Origin: JAJTFA01 sp044351265
GTDB lineage: Bacteria; Bacteroidota; Bacteroidia; UKL13-3
Direction of reading: 5' to 3'
DNA length: 64,000 bases
Assembly (NCBI GenBank): GCA_044351265.1
Contig: JBILGC010000003.1
Span: 1-64,000 of the forward strand
Made by a program: the position numbers and the translations under genes. The notes beneath the pieces are model-generated. The model was not told where the DNA came from. It saw only the letters and a list, made by a program, of their open reading frames with translations, and ran no database searches. Below are positions 53,116 to 60,959 of the stretch, piece after piece (position 1 is the first letter of the stretch; each line of letters opens with the position of its first letter).

Positions 53116-53135
53116 TATCTTTGGCTGCAAAGGTA
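53116..53135. promoter_or_regulatory. Interlocked divergent -7 boxes for rsfS and birA
   Basis: On the plus strand TATCTTTG at 53116-53123; on the minus strand TACCTTTG at 53128-53135. Both match TAnnTTTG fully. With start points about 7 nt beyond each box, the two transcription starts would each lie in or beside the opposite box, so polymerase could hardly use both at once. Confidence 0.45.
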
Positions 53136-53141
53136 AACATT

Positions 53142-53882
53142 TTGCACCATCACATCGGATCTTCTGTAATTTGGCTTGACGAAACAGACTCTACCAACCG
53201 GGTAGCCAAGCAAATGGCCGAAGAAACCAGTTGTAAAGATGGTACTATAATTTGCGCACATTATCAGCAGGCTGGCAGGGGGCAAGGAGCAAATGTGTGG
53301 GAATCGGAAAAGGGGAAAAACTTAACACTAAGTGTGGTATTGTTTCCGCATGCATTAACCATACAGGAGCATCTCAGAGTAAATCTGATAATGAGTTTAG
53401 CTGTTTATGATTTTATTTCAGCTATACATCCTGAGGATATTTTTATCAAATGGCCCAATGATATTTACGCAGGTGGCAAGAAAATTTGTGGCCTACTCAT
53501 AGAAAACAGCTTACAGGGCGAACTCATTAGACAAAGCATCTGTGGTGTAGGTATTAATATCAATCAAACCGAATTTATTAATTCCAACGCAACCTCTTTG
53601 AAACAGCTTACCAAACAAAACTATCAGCTTGAATCCATACTTGCTTCATTCATACTACATTTGCAAAAGAGAATAAACTCCATGTATACGCAGGATATGA
53701 ATAAACTGATTGGCTGTTATGAAGAGGTGTTGTACCGCAAAGGGTTAGCCACCAGTTTTATGGTAAACCAAAGCCCACTCCAAGCCACGCCTATTGGGAT
53801 TACAGCAGAAGGACTGCTGCGCATGCAAACACAAGATAGCCTTATCCAAATCAGACATAATGAAGTGAAATGGCTGCAATAA
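53142..53882 (+). CDS. birA: Biotin--[acetyl-CoA-carboxylase] ligase
   Basis: About 246 residues, catalytic domain only (no DNA-binding N-terminus), joining biotin to the carboxyl carrier protein via biotinyl-AMP. Family marks: WLDETDSTNRVAKQMAEE near the start, GTIICAHYQQAGRGQGANVWESEKGKNLTLSVVLFP in two blocks (the GRGQ ATP/biotin loop), FIKWPNDIYAGGKKICGLLIEN and GVGININQTEF. There is no in-frame ATG before the conserved part. TTG at 53142 is chosen, with AAAGG 8 nt before it; TTG at 53121 is an alternative. It overlaps coaX by 13 bp. Confidence 0.85.
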   Translation: MHHHIGSSVIWLDETDSTNRVAKQMAEETSCKDGTIICAHYQQAGRGQGANVWESEKGKNLTLSVVLFPHALTIQEHLRVNLIMSLAVYDFISAIHPEDIFIKWPNDIYAGGKKICGLLIENSLQGELIRQSICGVGININQTEFINSNATSLKQLTKQNYQLESILASFILHLQKRINSMYTQDMNKLIGCYEEVLYRKGLATSFMVNQSPLQATPIGITAEGLLRMQTQDSLIQIRHNEVKWLQ

Positions 53883-54598
53883 AAAACGCTCTTATAATTG
53901 ATGCCGGCAACACACATATCAAGGTGGCGCATTTTAGTGGCAATACACTTCGCTCACTAAATATCATAAATCTTGCCGATACCAATCTGCTTTCCGAGTA
54001 TATTGAAGAGGCAGATTATTGCATCATAAGTTCCGTATCCGTTTCGGCCGAAAGCCTTAAGCAGCATCTTTCACCCCTGCCCTGCATTATTTTTTCTGCA
54101 GAAACACCGCTTCCTTTTAAAAATAATTACCAAACACCAACTACACTTGGCCCCGACAGACTTGCAGGTATTGCAGGGGCTATGTTCAGGTTTCGGGGTA
54201 AACCGACACTTGTTATTGATAGTGGCACCTGCATTACCTATGATGTACTTACTTCTGAGGGAGTTTACGTTGGAGGTGCGATATCTCCGGGTTTGCATAT
54301 GAGGCTGCAGGCCATGCAAACTTTTACACAGCGCCTGCCCTTACCAGACTGGCATTTGCCTGAAACATTTACAGGAAACAATACCGCAGACTGCCTGCTT
54401 GCCGGAGCCTACTTTGGCCTGGCAGATGAAATAAACGGACGCATAGGTCGCTATGAACAACGTTACAGCGGATTACAAACCCTGCTTTGCGGTGGTGATG
54501 CAGGCATTTTGCAGAAACAGCTAAAAAATAACATATTTGTTGCCCCCAATCTTGTGTTGGAAGGATTAAACCAAATACTTTATTTCAATGTTAAGTAA
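53870..54598 (+). CDS. coaX: Type III pantothenate kinase
   Basis: A 242-residue CoaX enzyme phosphorylating pantothenate, the first step of coenzyme A synthesis. Marks: NALIIDAGNTHIKVAHF (phosphate loop 1), TLGPDRLAGIAGA, VIDSGTCITYDVL (the GTxxTxD loop) and GGAISPGLHMRLQAM, GGDAGIL. Type III is the form unaffected by CoA feedback. It overlaps birA upstream by 13 bp and the barrel gene downstream by 11 bp, in a run of compact genes often seen together in Bacteroidota (coaX, barrel, lptC, CBS protein). Confidence 0.95.
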   Translation: MAAIKNALIIDAGNTHIKVAHFSGNTLRSLNIINLADTNLLSEYIEEADYCIISSVSVSAESLKQHLSPLPCIIFSAETPLPFKNNYQTPTTLGPDRLAGIAGAMFRFRGKPTLVIDSGTCITYDVLTSEGVYVGGAISPGLHMRLQAMQTFTQRLPLPDWHLPETFTGNNTADCLLAGAYFGLADEINGRIGRYEQRYSGLQTLLCGGDAGILQKQLKNNIFVAPNLVLEGLNQILYFNVK

Positions 54599-55856
54599 AG
54601 CCCTCAGGCTATTTTTGCTTGCACAATGTTTGGCTTTTGCAGCAATGTCACAAAATTTTACACGTTCGCCTTATTCTGCATTTGGCATTGGAGAACTTCA
54701 TTTTGGTGGCACCGTTAAACAAGCAGGCATGGGCCAGCTGAGTTTAACATTAAATAACCCATTTGAAATAAATGCAACCAACTCTGCTTCTTATGGAAGC
54801 CTCTTGCAAACAGTTATTGAAGCCGGAGCTGAATACAGCAGCGGTTCTTTAAGCACTACCGCAACATCATCGCCTGCAGAGAGTTATTCCTTCAGCTATT
54901 TTAGGCTGGCATTTCCTGTTTCCTACAAACTTAAATGGGGATTTGGATTTGGATTGGACCCTTACAGCAATACTGGCTATGATGTAAGCAGCCAAGCGGT
55001 ATTCAGCGATTACACTGCAACCATCAAACAAAAAGGTGTTGGTGGGTTAACACGTTTTTACGGTGGAACAGGCATTGCTCTGTTTAAAGGCTTTTCTGCA
55101 GGTGTGCAGGCCTCTTATATTTTCGGTACGCTGGAGAATGTGCAATCACTTATTATTCCGGCTCAATACAAACGGTTTAATCTGGAAAATCAGAATAGAA
55201 TTATTGCTGGAGATTTTCAGTTTCAATACAGCTTTCAGTATCAGCATAACCTAAAAGATACCAACTACCGCGTAATTATTGGCGGAAGTATGACTCAGCA
55301 AAGCAATATGAGCGCAAAACGTGAATTTTTTGCGAAGTCGATGGGTATTGGCGGGTTGATTGGTGTGGTTGATACCATTGATTATCAAAATAATATTTCA
55401 GGTGATATTATATTACCAGCCTCTTATGGATTAGGAATTGGCCTGCATAAAAAAGACAAATGGTTTGCAGGTGCAGAAGCAAACTATACACAATGGAGCG
55501 ACTATCGTATTTTTGGTTCAAGCGATTCTTTGTTTAACTCTTTTGGCATAAATGCAGGTGGTTATTGGGTACCGAATTACCTCGACTTTAAAAATTATTT
55601 CAGCAGGGTTGAATACCGTGCAGGTATAAGATACGACTATGGCAGCCTCAAAATTGATGGAGAAAATATTGGCAACATAGGACTATCCGTTGGACTTGGA
55701 CTACCGCTGGGAAAAACCAGAAATAAATTAAATCTGGGTTTTGAATACCTTATGCGCGGAACCACCAAAGCCGGACTTATTCAAGAAGAGTATTTCCGTT
55801 TTACCCTTGGCATTTCTGTAAGTGATAAATGGTTTACACGCTATAAGTATGATTAA
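54588..55856 (+). CDS. Outer-membrane beta-barrel protein (FadL/porin-like)
   Basis: A 422-residue protein with signal peptide (about 1-22, ending AAMSQ) and barrel-like strands throughout. The opening NFTRSPYSAFGIGELHFGGTVKQAGMGQLSLTL in two parts and NPFEINATNSASYGSLLQT (a family mark) suit the coaX-linked outer-membrane protein of Bacteroidota, distantly FadL/OmpP1-like. Function unknown; location beside lptC suggests an envelope-biogenesis role. It overlaps coaX by 11 bp, and lptC begins 8 bp before its stop. Confidence 0.72.
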   Translation: MLSKALRLFLLAQCLAFAAMSQNFTRSPYSAFGIGELHFGGTVKQAGMGQLSLTLNNPFEINATNSASYGSLLQTVIEAGAEYSSGSLSTTATSSPAESYSFSYFRLAFPVSYKLKWGFGFGLDPYSNTGYDVSSQAVFSDYTATIKQKGVGGLTRFYGGTGIALFKGFSAGVQASYIFGTLENVQSLIIPAQYKRFNLENQNRIIAGDFQFQYSFQYQHNLKDTNYRVIIGGSMTQQSNMSAKREFFAKSMGIGGLIGVVDTIDYQNNISGDIILPASYGLGIGLHKKDKWFAGAEANYTQWSDYRIFGSSDSLFNSFGINAGGYWVPNYLDFKNYFSRVEYRAGIRYDYGSLKIDGENIGNIGLSVGLGLPLGKTRNKLNLGFEYLMRGTTKAGLIQEEYFRFTLGISVSDKWFTRYKYD

Positions 55857-56391
55857 ACATGTGCTATATGCAGTGCTGATTATCCTTGCTATATCCTGCA
55901 GTGTTGATGATGCTGAGAGGGTTAAAGTTATGACCGACAGGCGAAACATGCCTTTGGAAACAGGTAAGAATATGGTTATTCACTACACGGATTCAGGCTA
56001 TGTTAAGGCTAAAATTTTTGCTCCGATTATGGAAAGATATGCCAATGAAGAAAGGAATGAAACAGTAATGAAGCAAGGCATGACGGCCTACTTTTTGAAC
56101 AAGAATAAAAAAGTAGAAAGCTATCTTAAATCAAAGTATGCTATCCGCCAAGATCGTGAGCGAAAAATGGTGGCAAGCGATGATGTTATATTAGTGAACA
56201 ATAAAGGAGATACCTTAAGAACAGAATTATTGACTTGGGATGAAAGTACCCAAAAAATTTATACCGATAAATTTATACGCATCACCACACCCGAGCAAAT
56301 TATTTTAGGCGATGGCCTTGAATCCAACACAGAGTTTACGGAATATAAGATTTTTAAAATCAGAGGAACCATTAGCTTAAAGAAACAATGA
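55849..56391 (+). CDS. lptC: LPS export ABC transporter periplasmic protein LptC
   Basis: A 180-residue LptC, the bitopic or lipid-anchored inner-membrane part of the LPS transport bridge. Signal/anchor IKHVLYAVLIILAISCS carries a Cys at about 17 that could be lipidated. The body matches LptC beta-jellyroll strands: YTDSGYVKAKIFAPIMERYAN, YFLNKNKKVESYLKSKYAIR, MVASDDVILVNNKGDTLRTELLTWDES in two blocks and IYTDKFIRITTPEQIILGDGLESN. The ATG at 55849 is preferred to an upstream GTG. It overlaps the barrel gene by 8 bp and the next small gene by 4 bp (ATGA). Confidence 0.9.
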   Translation: MIKHVLYAVLIILAISCSVDDAERVKVMTDRRNMPLETGKNMVIHYTDSGYVKAKIFAPIMERYANEERNETVMKQGMTAYFLNKNKKVESYLKSKYAIRQDRERKMVASDDVILVNNKGDTLRTELLTWDESTQKIYTDKFIRITTPEQIILGDGLESNTEFTEYKIFKIRGTISLKKQ

Positions 56392-56567
56392 AACGCATTA
56401 TTTTCTATAACTGGCTTGTTCTGGCAATTGCATCATTTCTGGTTGGTATTTACATCAGTATTTTTGAGCATGTATTAAAGGATAAGGGCTATTTGTATTT
56501 TATAATTGCTTTGCTATTTGGTGTAATATTTTATTACCGCAGAAAAAAGGGTGATGGCAAGCAATAG
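56388..56567 (+). CDS. 59-residue two-span membrane protein coupled to lptC
   Basis: A short ORF starting in the ATGA overlap with the lptC stop, so it is translated right after LptC. It encodes two hydrophobic segments (about 8-26, WLVLAIASFLVGIYISIF, and 35-50, YLYFIIALLFGVIFYY) with a charged tail RRKKGDGK, hence a small inner-membrane protein of two spans. No family recognised. A real gene is likely from the coupling, codon use and a full-length frame. Its place between lptC and a CNNM/CBS protein suggests an envelope role. Confidence 0.7.
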   Translation: MKRIIFYNWLVLAIASFLVGIYISIFEHVLKDKGYLYFIIALLFGVIFYYRRKKGDGKQ

Positions 56568-56603
56568 TGATTAATTGAGGCACTTATCCTATTTTTGAAA
56601 CTC

Positions 56604-57863
56604 ATGGATTCAAACACCATTCTTATCATCACGATCAGTATTCTTATTTCTGCATTTTTTTCAGGAATTGAAATTGCATTTATTACAGCCAATAAGTTAC
56701 TAATTGAATTAAAGAACAAGCAAGGCAGCCTGTCAGCTAAAATACTTTCACCCTTTGTAAGTAATCCTTCCCGCTTTATAAGCACTACGCTTGTTGGCAA
56801 CAATCTTGGATTGGTTTTGTATGGCATATACATGGCTGCATTTCTGGATCCCATACTGCATGAGTTATTGCCAGGTATTGCAGAGAAAAAGTTCCTGCTT
56901 CTACTTATTTCAACCGTAGTATCTACTATTATTGTTTTGGTAATGGGCGAGTTTATTCCAAAGGCATTGTTCAGAATAAATCCTGATATTGTATTGCGTT
57001 TACTAGCTGTGCCTTTCCTGCTTACTTATTATTTGTTTTGGCCACTGGTGCATTTTATTACATGGTTGGCTAAATTCATTCTCAATAATCTGTTTAAACT
57101 CAACTTCACCGAAAATACTCCTGTTTTTAGCAAGGTTGATTTGGATCAATACATTTCTGATAGTGTAGAAGACCTAGATGAAGATGCAGATGTAGATACA
57201 GAGATTTTTAAGAATGCACTTGATTTTGCCAATGTAAAAGTTCGCGACTGCATGACCCCGCGAACAGAACTGGTTAGTATGAGTATACAAGGAAGCGTTG
57301 AAGAATTGTATAAGAAATTTGTTGATACCGGTCTTTCAAAAATTCTGATTCATAACAATAATGTAGATCATATTATCGGTTATGTGCATCAGAAAGATCT
57401 GTTTAAAAAACCCCAGACGATTCGTTCTATTTTGATTCCAATTGAGATTGCAACCGAAACAATGGCTGCTAATGAATTGCTAAATATCTTTACCCGCTCT
57501 AGAAAAAGTATTGCACTGGTAGTTGATGAGTTAGGTGTTACGGCAGGTATTGTTACCATTGAAGATATAATGGAGGAAATTTTTGGTGAGATTGAAGATG
57601 AGCACGATGTGGAACAACTTACCGAGAAACAGTTGGCAGAAAAGGAATATTTATTTAATGCCCGACTTGAGATAGACTACCTCAACGATAAGTACAATCT
57701 ACACATACCCGAAGGTGATTACCAAACGCTGGGCGGATACATTCTTGCCAAATATGAAAATATACCTAGACGCGGAGAAATCATAGAAATAGATAAGTTT
57801 GAATTTACTATTGTTTCTACAGATAAAACAAAATTGGTGGATGTTCGCCTGCGCATCAGGTAA
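56604..57863 (+). CDS. CNNM/CBS-domain (HlyC/CorC, GldE-like) membrane protein
   Basis: A 419-residue protein with a DUF21/CNNM membrane domain (about 5-190) beginning IITISILISAFFSGIEIAFITANKL (the AFFSGxExA signature) and NNLGLVLYGIYMA, then two CBS domains (about 200-330: VKVRDCMTPRTELVSM and LSKILIHNNNVDHIIGYVHQKDLF) and a CorC/HlyC C-terminal domain (about 345-419: RLEIDYLNDKYNLHIPEGDYQTLGGYIL in two parts). Relatives handle magnesium or cobalt; the GldE subgroup supports gliding in Bacteroidota. Which applies here cannot be decided. The ATG at 56604 is preferred to TTG 56595. Confidence 0.88.
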   Translation: MDSNTILIITISILISAFFSGIEIAFITANKLLIELKNKQGSLSAKILSPFVSNPSRFISTTLVGNNLGLVLYGIYMAAFLDPILHELLPGIAEKKFLLLLISTVVSTIIVLVMGEFIPKALFRINPDIVLRLLAVPFLLTYYLFWPLVHFITWLAKFILNNLFKLNFTENTPVFSKVDLDQYISDSVEDLDEDADVDTEIFKNALDFANVKVRDCMTPRTELVSMSIQGSVEELYKKFVDTGLSKILIHNNNVDHIIGYVHQKDLFKKPQTIRSILIPIEIATETMAANELLNIFTRSRKSIALVVDELGVTAGIVTIEDIMEEIFGEIEDEHDVEQLTEKQLAEKEYLFNARLEIDYLNDKYNLHIPEGDYQTLGGYILAKYENIPRRGEIIEIDKFEFTIVSTDKTKLVDVRLRIR

Positions 57864-57899
57864 TGAATTCACCGCATTTCTAAACGCAAATTGTGATAT

Positions 57900-58916
57900 T
57901 TAGTTAAGCAGTTGATATTCGAAACGTGGGGATCCCTTGTTTCCATTATCATCATAAAAATCTAGAAAACGTAACTTATATACCAGGTATGGCGAATTCC
58001 TGTAGCGTAAGAAATAGTTAATATATGTTCTGGTTCTGTATCGAACACCGTTAGGTGTAAAATCAGGATACTTCCATTCAAACCCGATTTGATCCCTATC
58101 ATTCAAATAACAAAGAGCAGGATTGAGGGAATGATTAAATTTAATATCATAAAACGTAAGCGTACTGTCTATAGCCGCATCAAGTATTCTTCTATTTAGA
58201 TGAACACCTGTAACCTGATAGAGCAAGGGTGGATTAAATTCATAATAAATCCAACGGTATCGTAAGAATTTAAAATGCCAATTATGTATAGGCGGCTCAA
58301 AATTATAATAAGTGCCTCCGTTATCGAATGAAAAATAAACCAGCATTTTCTCAGGAGACTTATAAATATTAGTTTCCTTAATGAATCTACCTGACATATC
58401 CGCCACTGAGATAACATACTTCTGAGGAGTAACAGCAATTATTTTAAACTTAAAAATGTTATCGGGACTGCTTGAGCCCTTTCCCCTATCTACAACATAA
58501 ACACTATCGAAAGTTTTGCGACTATGCCTATTACACCAATGGCTTAGTGCAAGAGAGTCCGGATTACCGGAGGCCTCATCCCATCGCCAATTTAGCTCAG
58601 AATAGTTTGTAACAGTAGAAAAATCAGTGCTGCCTGTATTTGCAACCAATACATTCTTGCCCCCATTTATATAAATAGCAAAACCTTCAGGTGCTGCATC
58701 AAAACTTAAATCCCAAGAATTATTATCTACAGACTGAACAATTCCTGAGTCAAGGTTAATATAAACCTGCTTGTCATACTCAGTGCCTAAATCAACACTC
58801 ATCATGCGCACATCAAGATCTCTGGGAGGTAATTTAACAGGCGCCTCTTCTTTCTCACATGATGAAATAAACATCATCATTGCCAATATGTATGTGATAT
58901 ATCTTAATAATATCAT
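57900..58916 (-). CDS. HmuY-like lipoprotein
   Basis: A 338-residue lipoprotein (signal ILLRYITYILAMMMFISSC, Cys about 20) with a HmuY-type domain: YDKQVYINLDSGIVQSV, SWDLSFDAAPEGFAIYINGGKN, then NWHFKFLRYRWIYYEF and YQVTGVHLNRRILDAA. HmuY proteins of Porphyromonas bind heme and pass it to a TonB receptor. The start at 58916 is chosen because it makes a 4-bp ATGA overlap with the upstream receptor gene; a longer frame is possible. It is similar in several blocks to the T9SS protein encoded first in this operon. Confidence 0.82.
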   Translation of the reverse strand: MILLRYITYILAMMMFISSCEKEEAPVKLPPRDLDVRMMSVDLGTEYDKQVYINLDSGIVQSVDNNSWDLSFDAAPEGFAIYINGGKNVLVANTGSTDFSTVTNYSELNWRWDEASGNPDSLALSHWCNRHSRKTFDSVYVVDRGKGSSSPDNIFKFKIIAVTPQKYVISVADMSGRFIKETNIYKSPEKMLVYFSFDNGGTYYNFEPPIHNWHFKFLRYRWIYYEFNPPLLYQVTGVHLNRRILDAAIDSTLTFYDIKFNHSLNPALCYLNDRDQIGFEWKYPDFTPNGVRYRTRTYINYFLRYRNSPYLVYKLRFLDFYDDNGNKGSPRFEYQLLN

Positions 58917-60922
58917 TCTCTGTCTATACTTAATTGATACTGAATTGCACAAAAGTAGGTTCTACCCATAGACACAGCAGCATTATTGCCTGCCGGTGCA
59001 TGCGGACCTGCAGCTAAACTAGCTTGAACATTGAGCACATCCAACATATTTTTTACACCTGTTTGAATGGTAAGTTTTTGATTAAAGAAACTTCTGCTTG
59101 CAGTAAGATCAAGCAAAGTAAATCCATCAATAAAACCCGTTTTAACTTCGCCATCTGTAATATTGTATTGAAACAGCTGCATAAGTGAATTATATTTACA
59201 GAACAATGCAACCTGCATTTTAATTTTTTTAATGAGATACCTTGCATTGCATCGATACTCATGATTTGTAAAATATTTGTCAGTAGCAATCATATTGGTA
59301 AATGTGTTGTTGATACCGATTAGCGCATAGCCCAAGCTAACAGCATAATCAGGTGCTACATATTCTGCCGTAATATTAGTCCCGACATTTCTGAAATCGC
59401 TAATGGATGTGTAGCATGCCTCCAAGGTATTGCTGTTTAACAGAACTAAATCTATTTTATTAAATATTTCATTGTAAAATAGTGCAACATCAACTTTTAG
59501 CATGTTTTCTTCTAACAGATGCTGGTGGGTTAAACTTAGCTGATAGTTATTTTGGGTTTCGGCCTTCAAATCCGGATTGCCCTTTATATTGTGAGCAGGG
59601 TCAGTAAAGTTTAAGTAAAGCTCTTTAAGTGTTGGCGATCGGAAACCCCTGCCGAAAGATGCACGAAGGCTTAAATCCGAGCGAATATCCCACTTGAGAT
59701 TTAACGATGGAATAATTGGGGCCTGATACTTACTGTTATAGGTTAAGCGCATTCCTGGCCTTAGAAGTAGCCGCTGGAAAAACTTTAATTCCATGCTTGC
59801 AAAACCACTTATATCGGTTAAAGATTGTGTACCATTGGAAATACGATTGCCGGTAAACTGATCATAGGTTGTTTCATAGCCCAACTGATAATTATATTTA
59901 GCCTTATCCTTATTTCGGGAGAATGTTCCCCTGCTCATAACATTCTTAAAGTAACCTGTATCCTGCAGGTGGGCCTCAGGCACCAGATTTTCCTGTAGTG
60001 TAACAAGATCTTTTCTGGTGGTATTTACAATTCGTCTGTAATGGTTATATGCAGCCACAATATGCAGGGAGTGGTTGCTAAAAAGTTTTTGCTCATAAAA
60101 TGCAGCGGTTGATATCCTTCTTGTATAATAGTACTGATCTATTCCGTAAGCGCTGTAAGGCGTAATGGTGCCGGAATCCCTATTGGTTACTTTCTCATCA
60201 AAAATACTTCCGGTTATCCTGAGCGATGAATGGGTAAACTTTTTAGAAATGCTCAAATCTCCAAAATACTGTGTGCGTGGTTTCCAAAGTTTTACCCTCG
60301 AATCCTCATTTTGAGCAAAGCCGTCAAAAAAATTTCTTGATCCATTTACCTCCAATCTCCATTCTCTGTTGAGATAGATACTTGTAAACAAATTGAGATT
60401 ATACTGGCCGATATTCTCATAATAGGCTTTGGCCCCCAGCTGGTCATGAGGCTTGTATGATTTTTTTGTAATCAGATTAATGACACCGCCCAATGCATCT
60501 GTTCCAAAACTCACACTCATGGGGCCCTCTACTACTTCTATTCGTTCAATATTGTTTAAGTTAAGTTGATTGAGGTCGATAAAATTCCCTTCGCGCCCCA
60601 CAACAGGCACTCCATCAATCATAATTTTTATGTTCTGACCATTAATGCCTTGAATACTCAAACCGCTTCCCAATGCAGGGTCGTTGTTAATGCGCACATT
60701 CAGTTCATTGTTCAATAAATCACGAAGGTTGACGGCACCTTGCTGCTCAATTCTTTTTTGCCCGATTACTTTTACCCTGTAAACCGATTGCGAAAGAGAG
60801 TTTTCTGCATATTGCCCCGTTATCACTACATCTTCCAGTTGCTTACTTTTTGAGGCATCTGGCTGTTGTGCCATTAAAGGTACAAAAACAACAAACACCA
60901 TGCAAAACATGGTGAGTGTCAT
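58913..60922 (-). CDS. TonB-dependent receptor of the HmuR type
   Basis: A 669-residue outer-membrane receptor without a carboxypeptidase-like front domain. Signal peptide TLTMFCMVFVVFVPLMAQQ, then a short TonB-box area (QLEDVVITGQYAEN) and a classical plug: NLRDLLNNELNVRIN, GLSIQGINGQNIKIMIDGVPVVGREG, NIERIEVVEGPMSVSFGTDALGGVINLITKK. The barrel includes the FRSPTLKELYLNFTDP segment that is a mark of heme/siderophore receptors (FRAPSxKE-like). ATG 60922 is used; the longer frame starts with TTG. It overlaps the HmuY-like lipoprotein gene by 4 bp, so both are coupled. Confidence 0.88.
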   Translation of the reverse strand: MTLTMFCMVFVVFVPLMAQQPDASKSKQLEDVVITGQYAENSLSQSVYRVKVIGQKRIEQQGAVNLRDLLNNELNVRINNDPALGSGLSIQGINGQNIKIMIDGVPVVGREGNFIDLNQLNLNNIERIEVVEGPMSVSFGTDALGGVINLITKKSYKPHDQLGAKAYYENIGQYNLNLFTSIYLNREWRLEVNGSRNFFDGFAQNEDSRVKLWKPRTQYFGDLSISKKFTHSSLRITGSIFDEKVTNRDSGTITPYSAYGIDQYYYTRRISTAAFYEQKLFSNHSLHIVAAYNHYRRIVNTTRKDLVTLQENLVPEAHLQDTGYFKNVMSRGTFSRNKDKAKYNYQLGYETTYDQFTGNRISNGTQSLTDISGFASMELKFFQRLLLRPGMRLTYNSKYQAPIIPSLNLKWDIRSDLSLRASFGRGFRSPTLKELYLNFTDPAHNIKGNPDLKAETQNNYQLSLTHQHLLEENMLKVDVALFYNEIFNKIDLVLLNSNTLEACYTSISDFRNVGTNITAEYVAPDYAVSLGYALIGINNTFTNMIATDKYFTNHEYRCNARYLIKKIKMQVALFCKYNSLMQLFQYNITDGEVKTGFIDGFTLLDLTASRSFFNQKLTIQTGVKNMLDVLNVQASLAAGPHAPAGNNAAVSMGRTYFCAIQYQLSIDRE

Positions 60923-60959
60923 TTTTAACCTATATGAAAAATTATATTTCAACCGGAAT

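Noticed and set aside
53088..53141. TTG start at 53088 for birA
   Set aside because: It would overlap rsfS coding sequence and lie upstream of the likely promoter; residues encoded there are not conserved in BirA.
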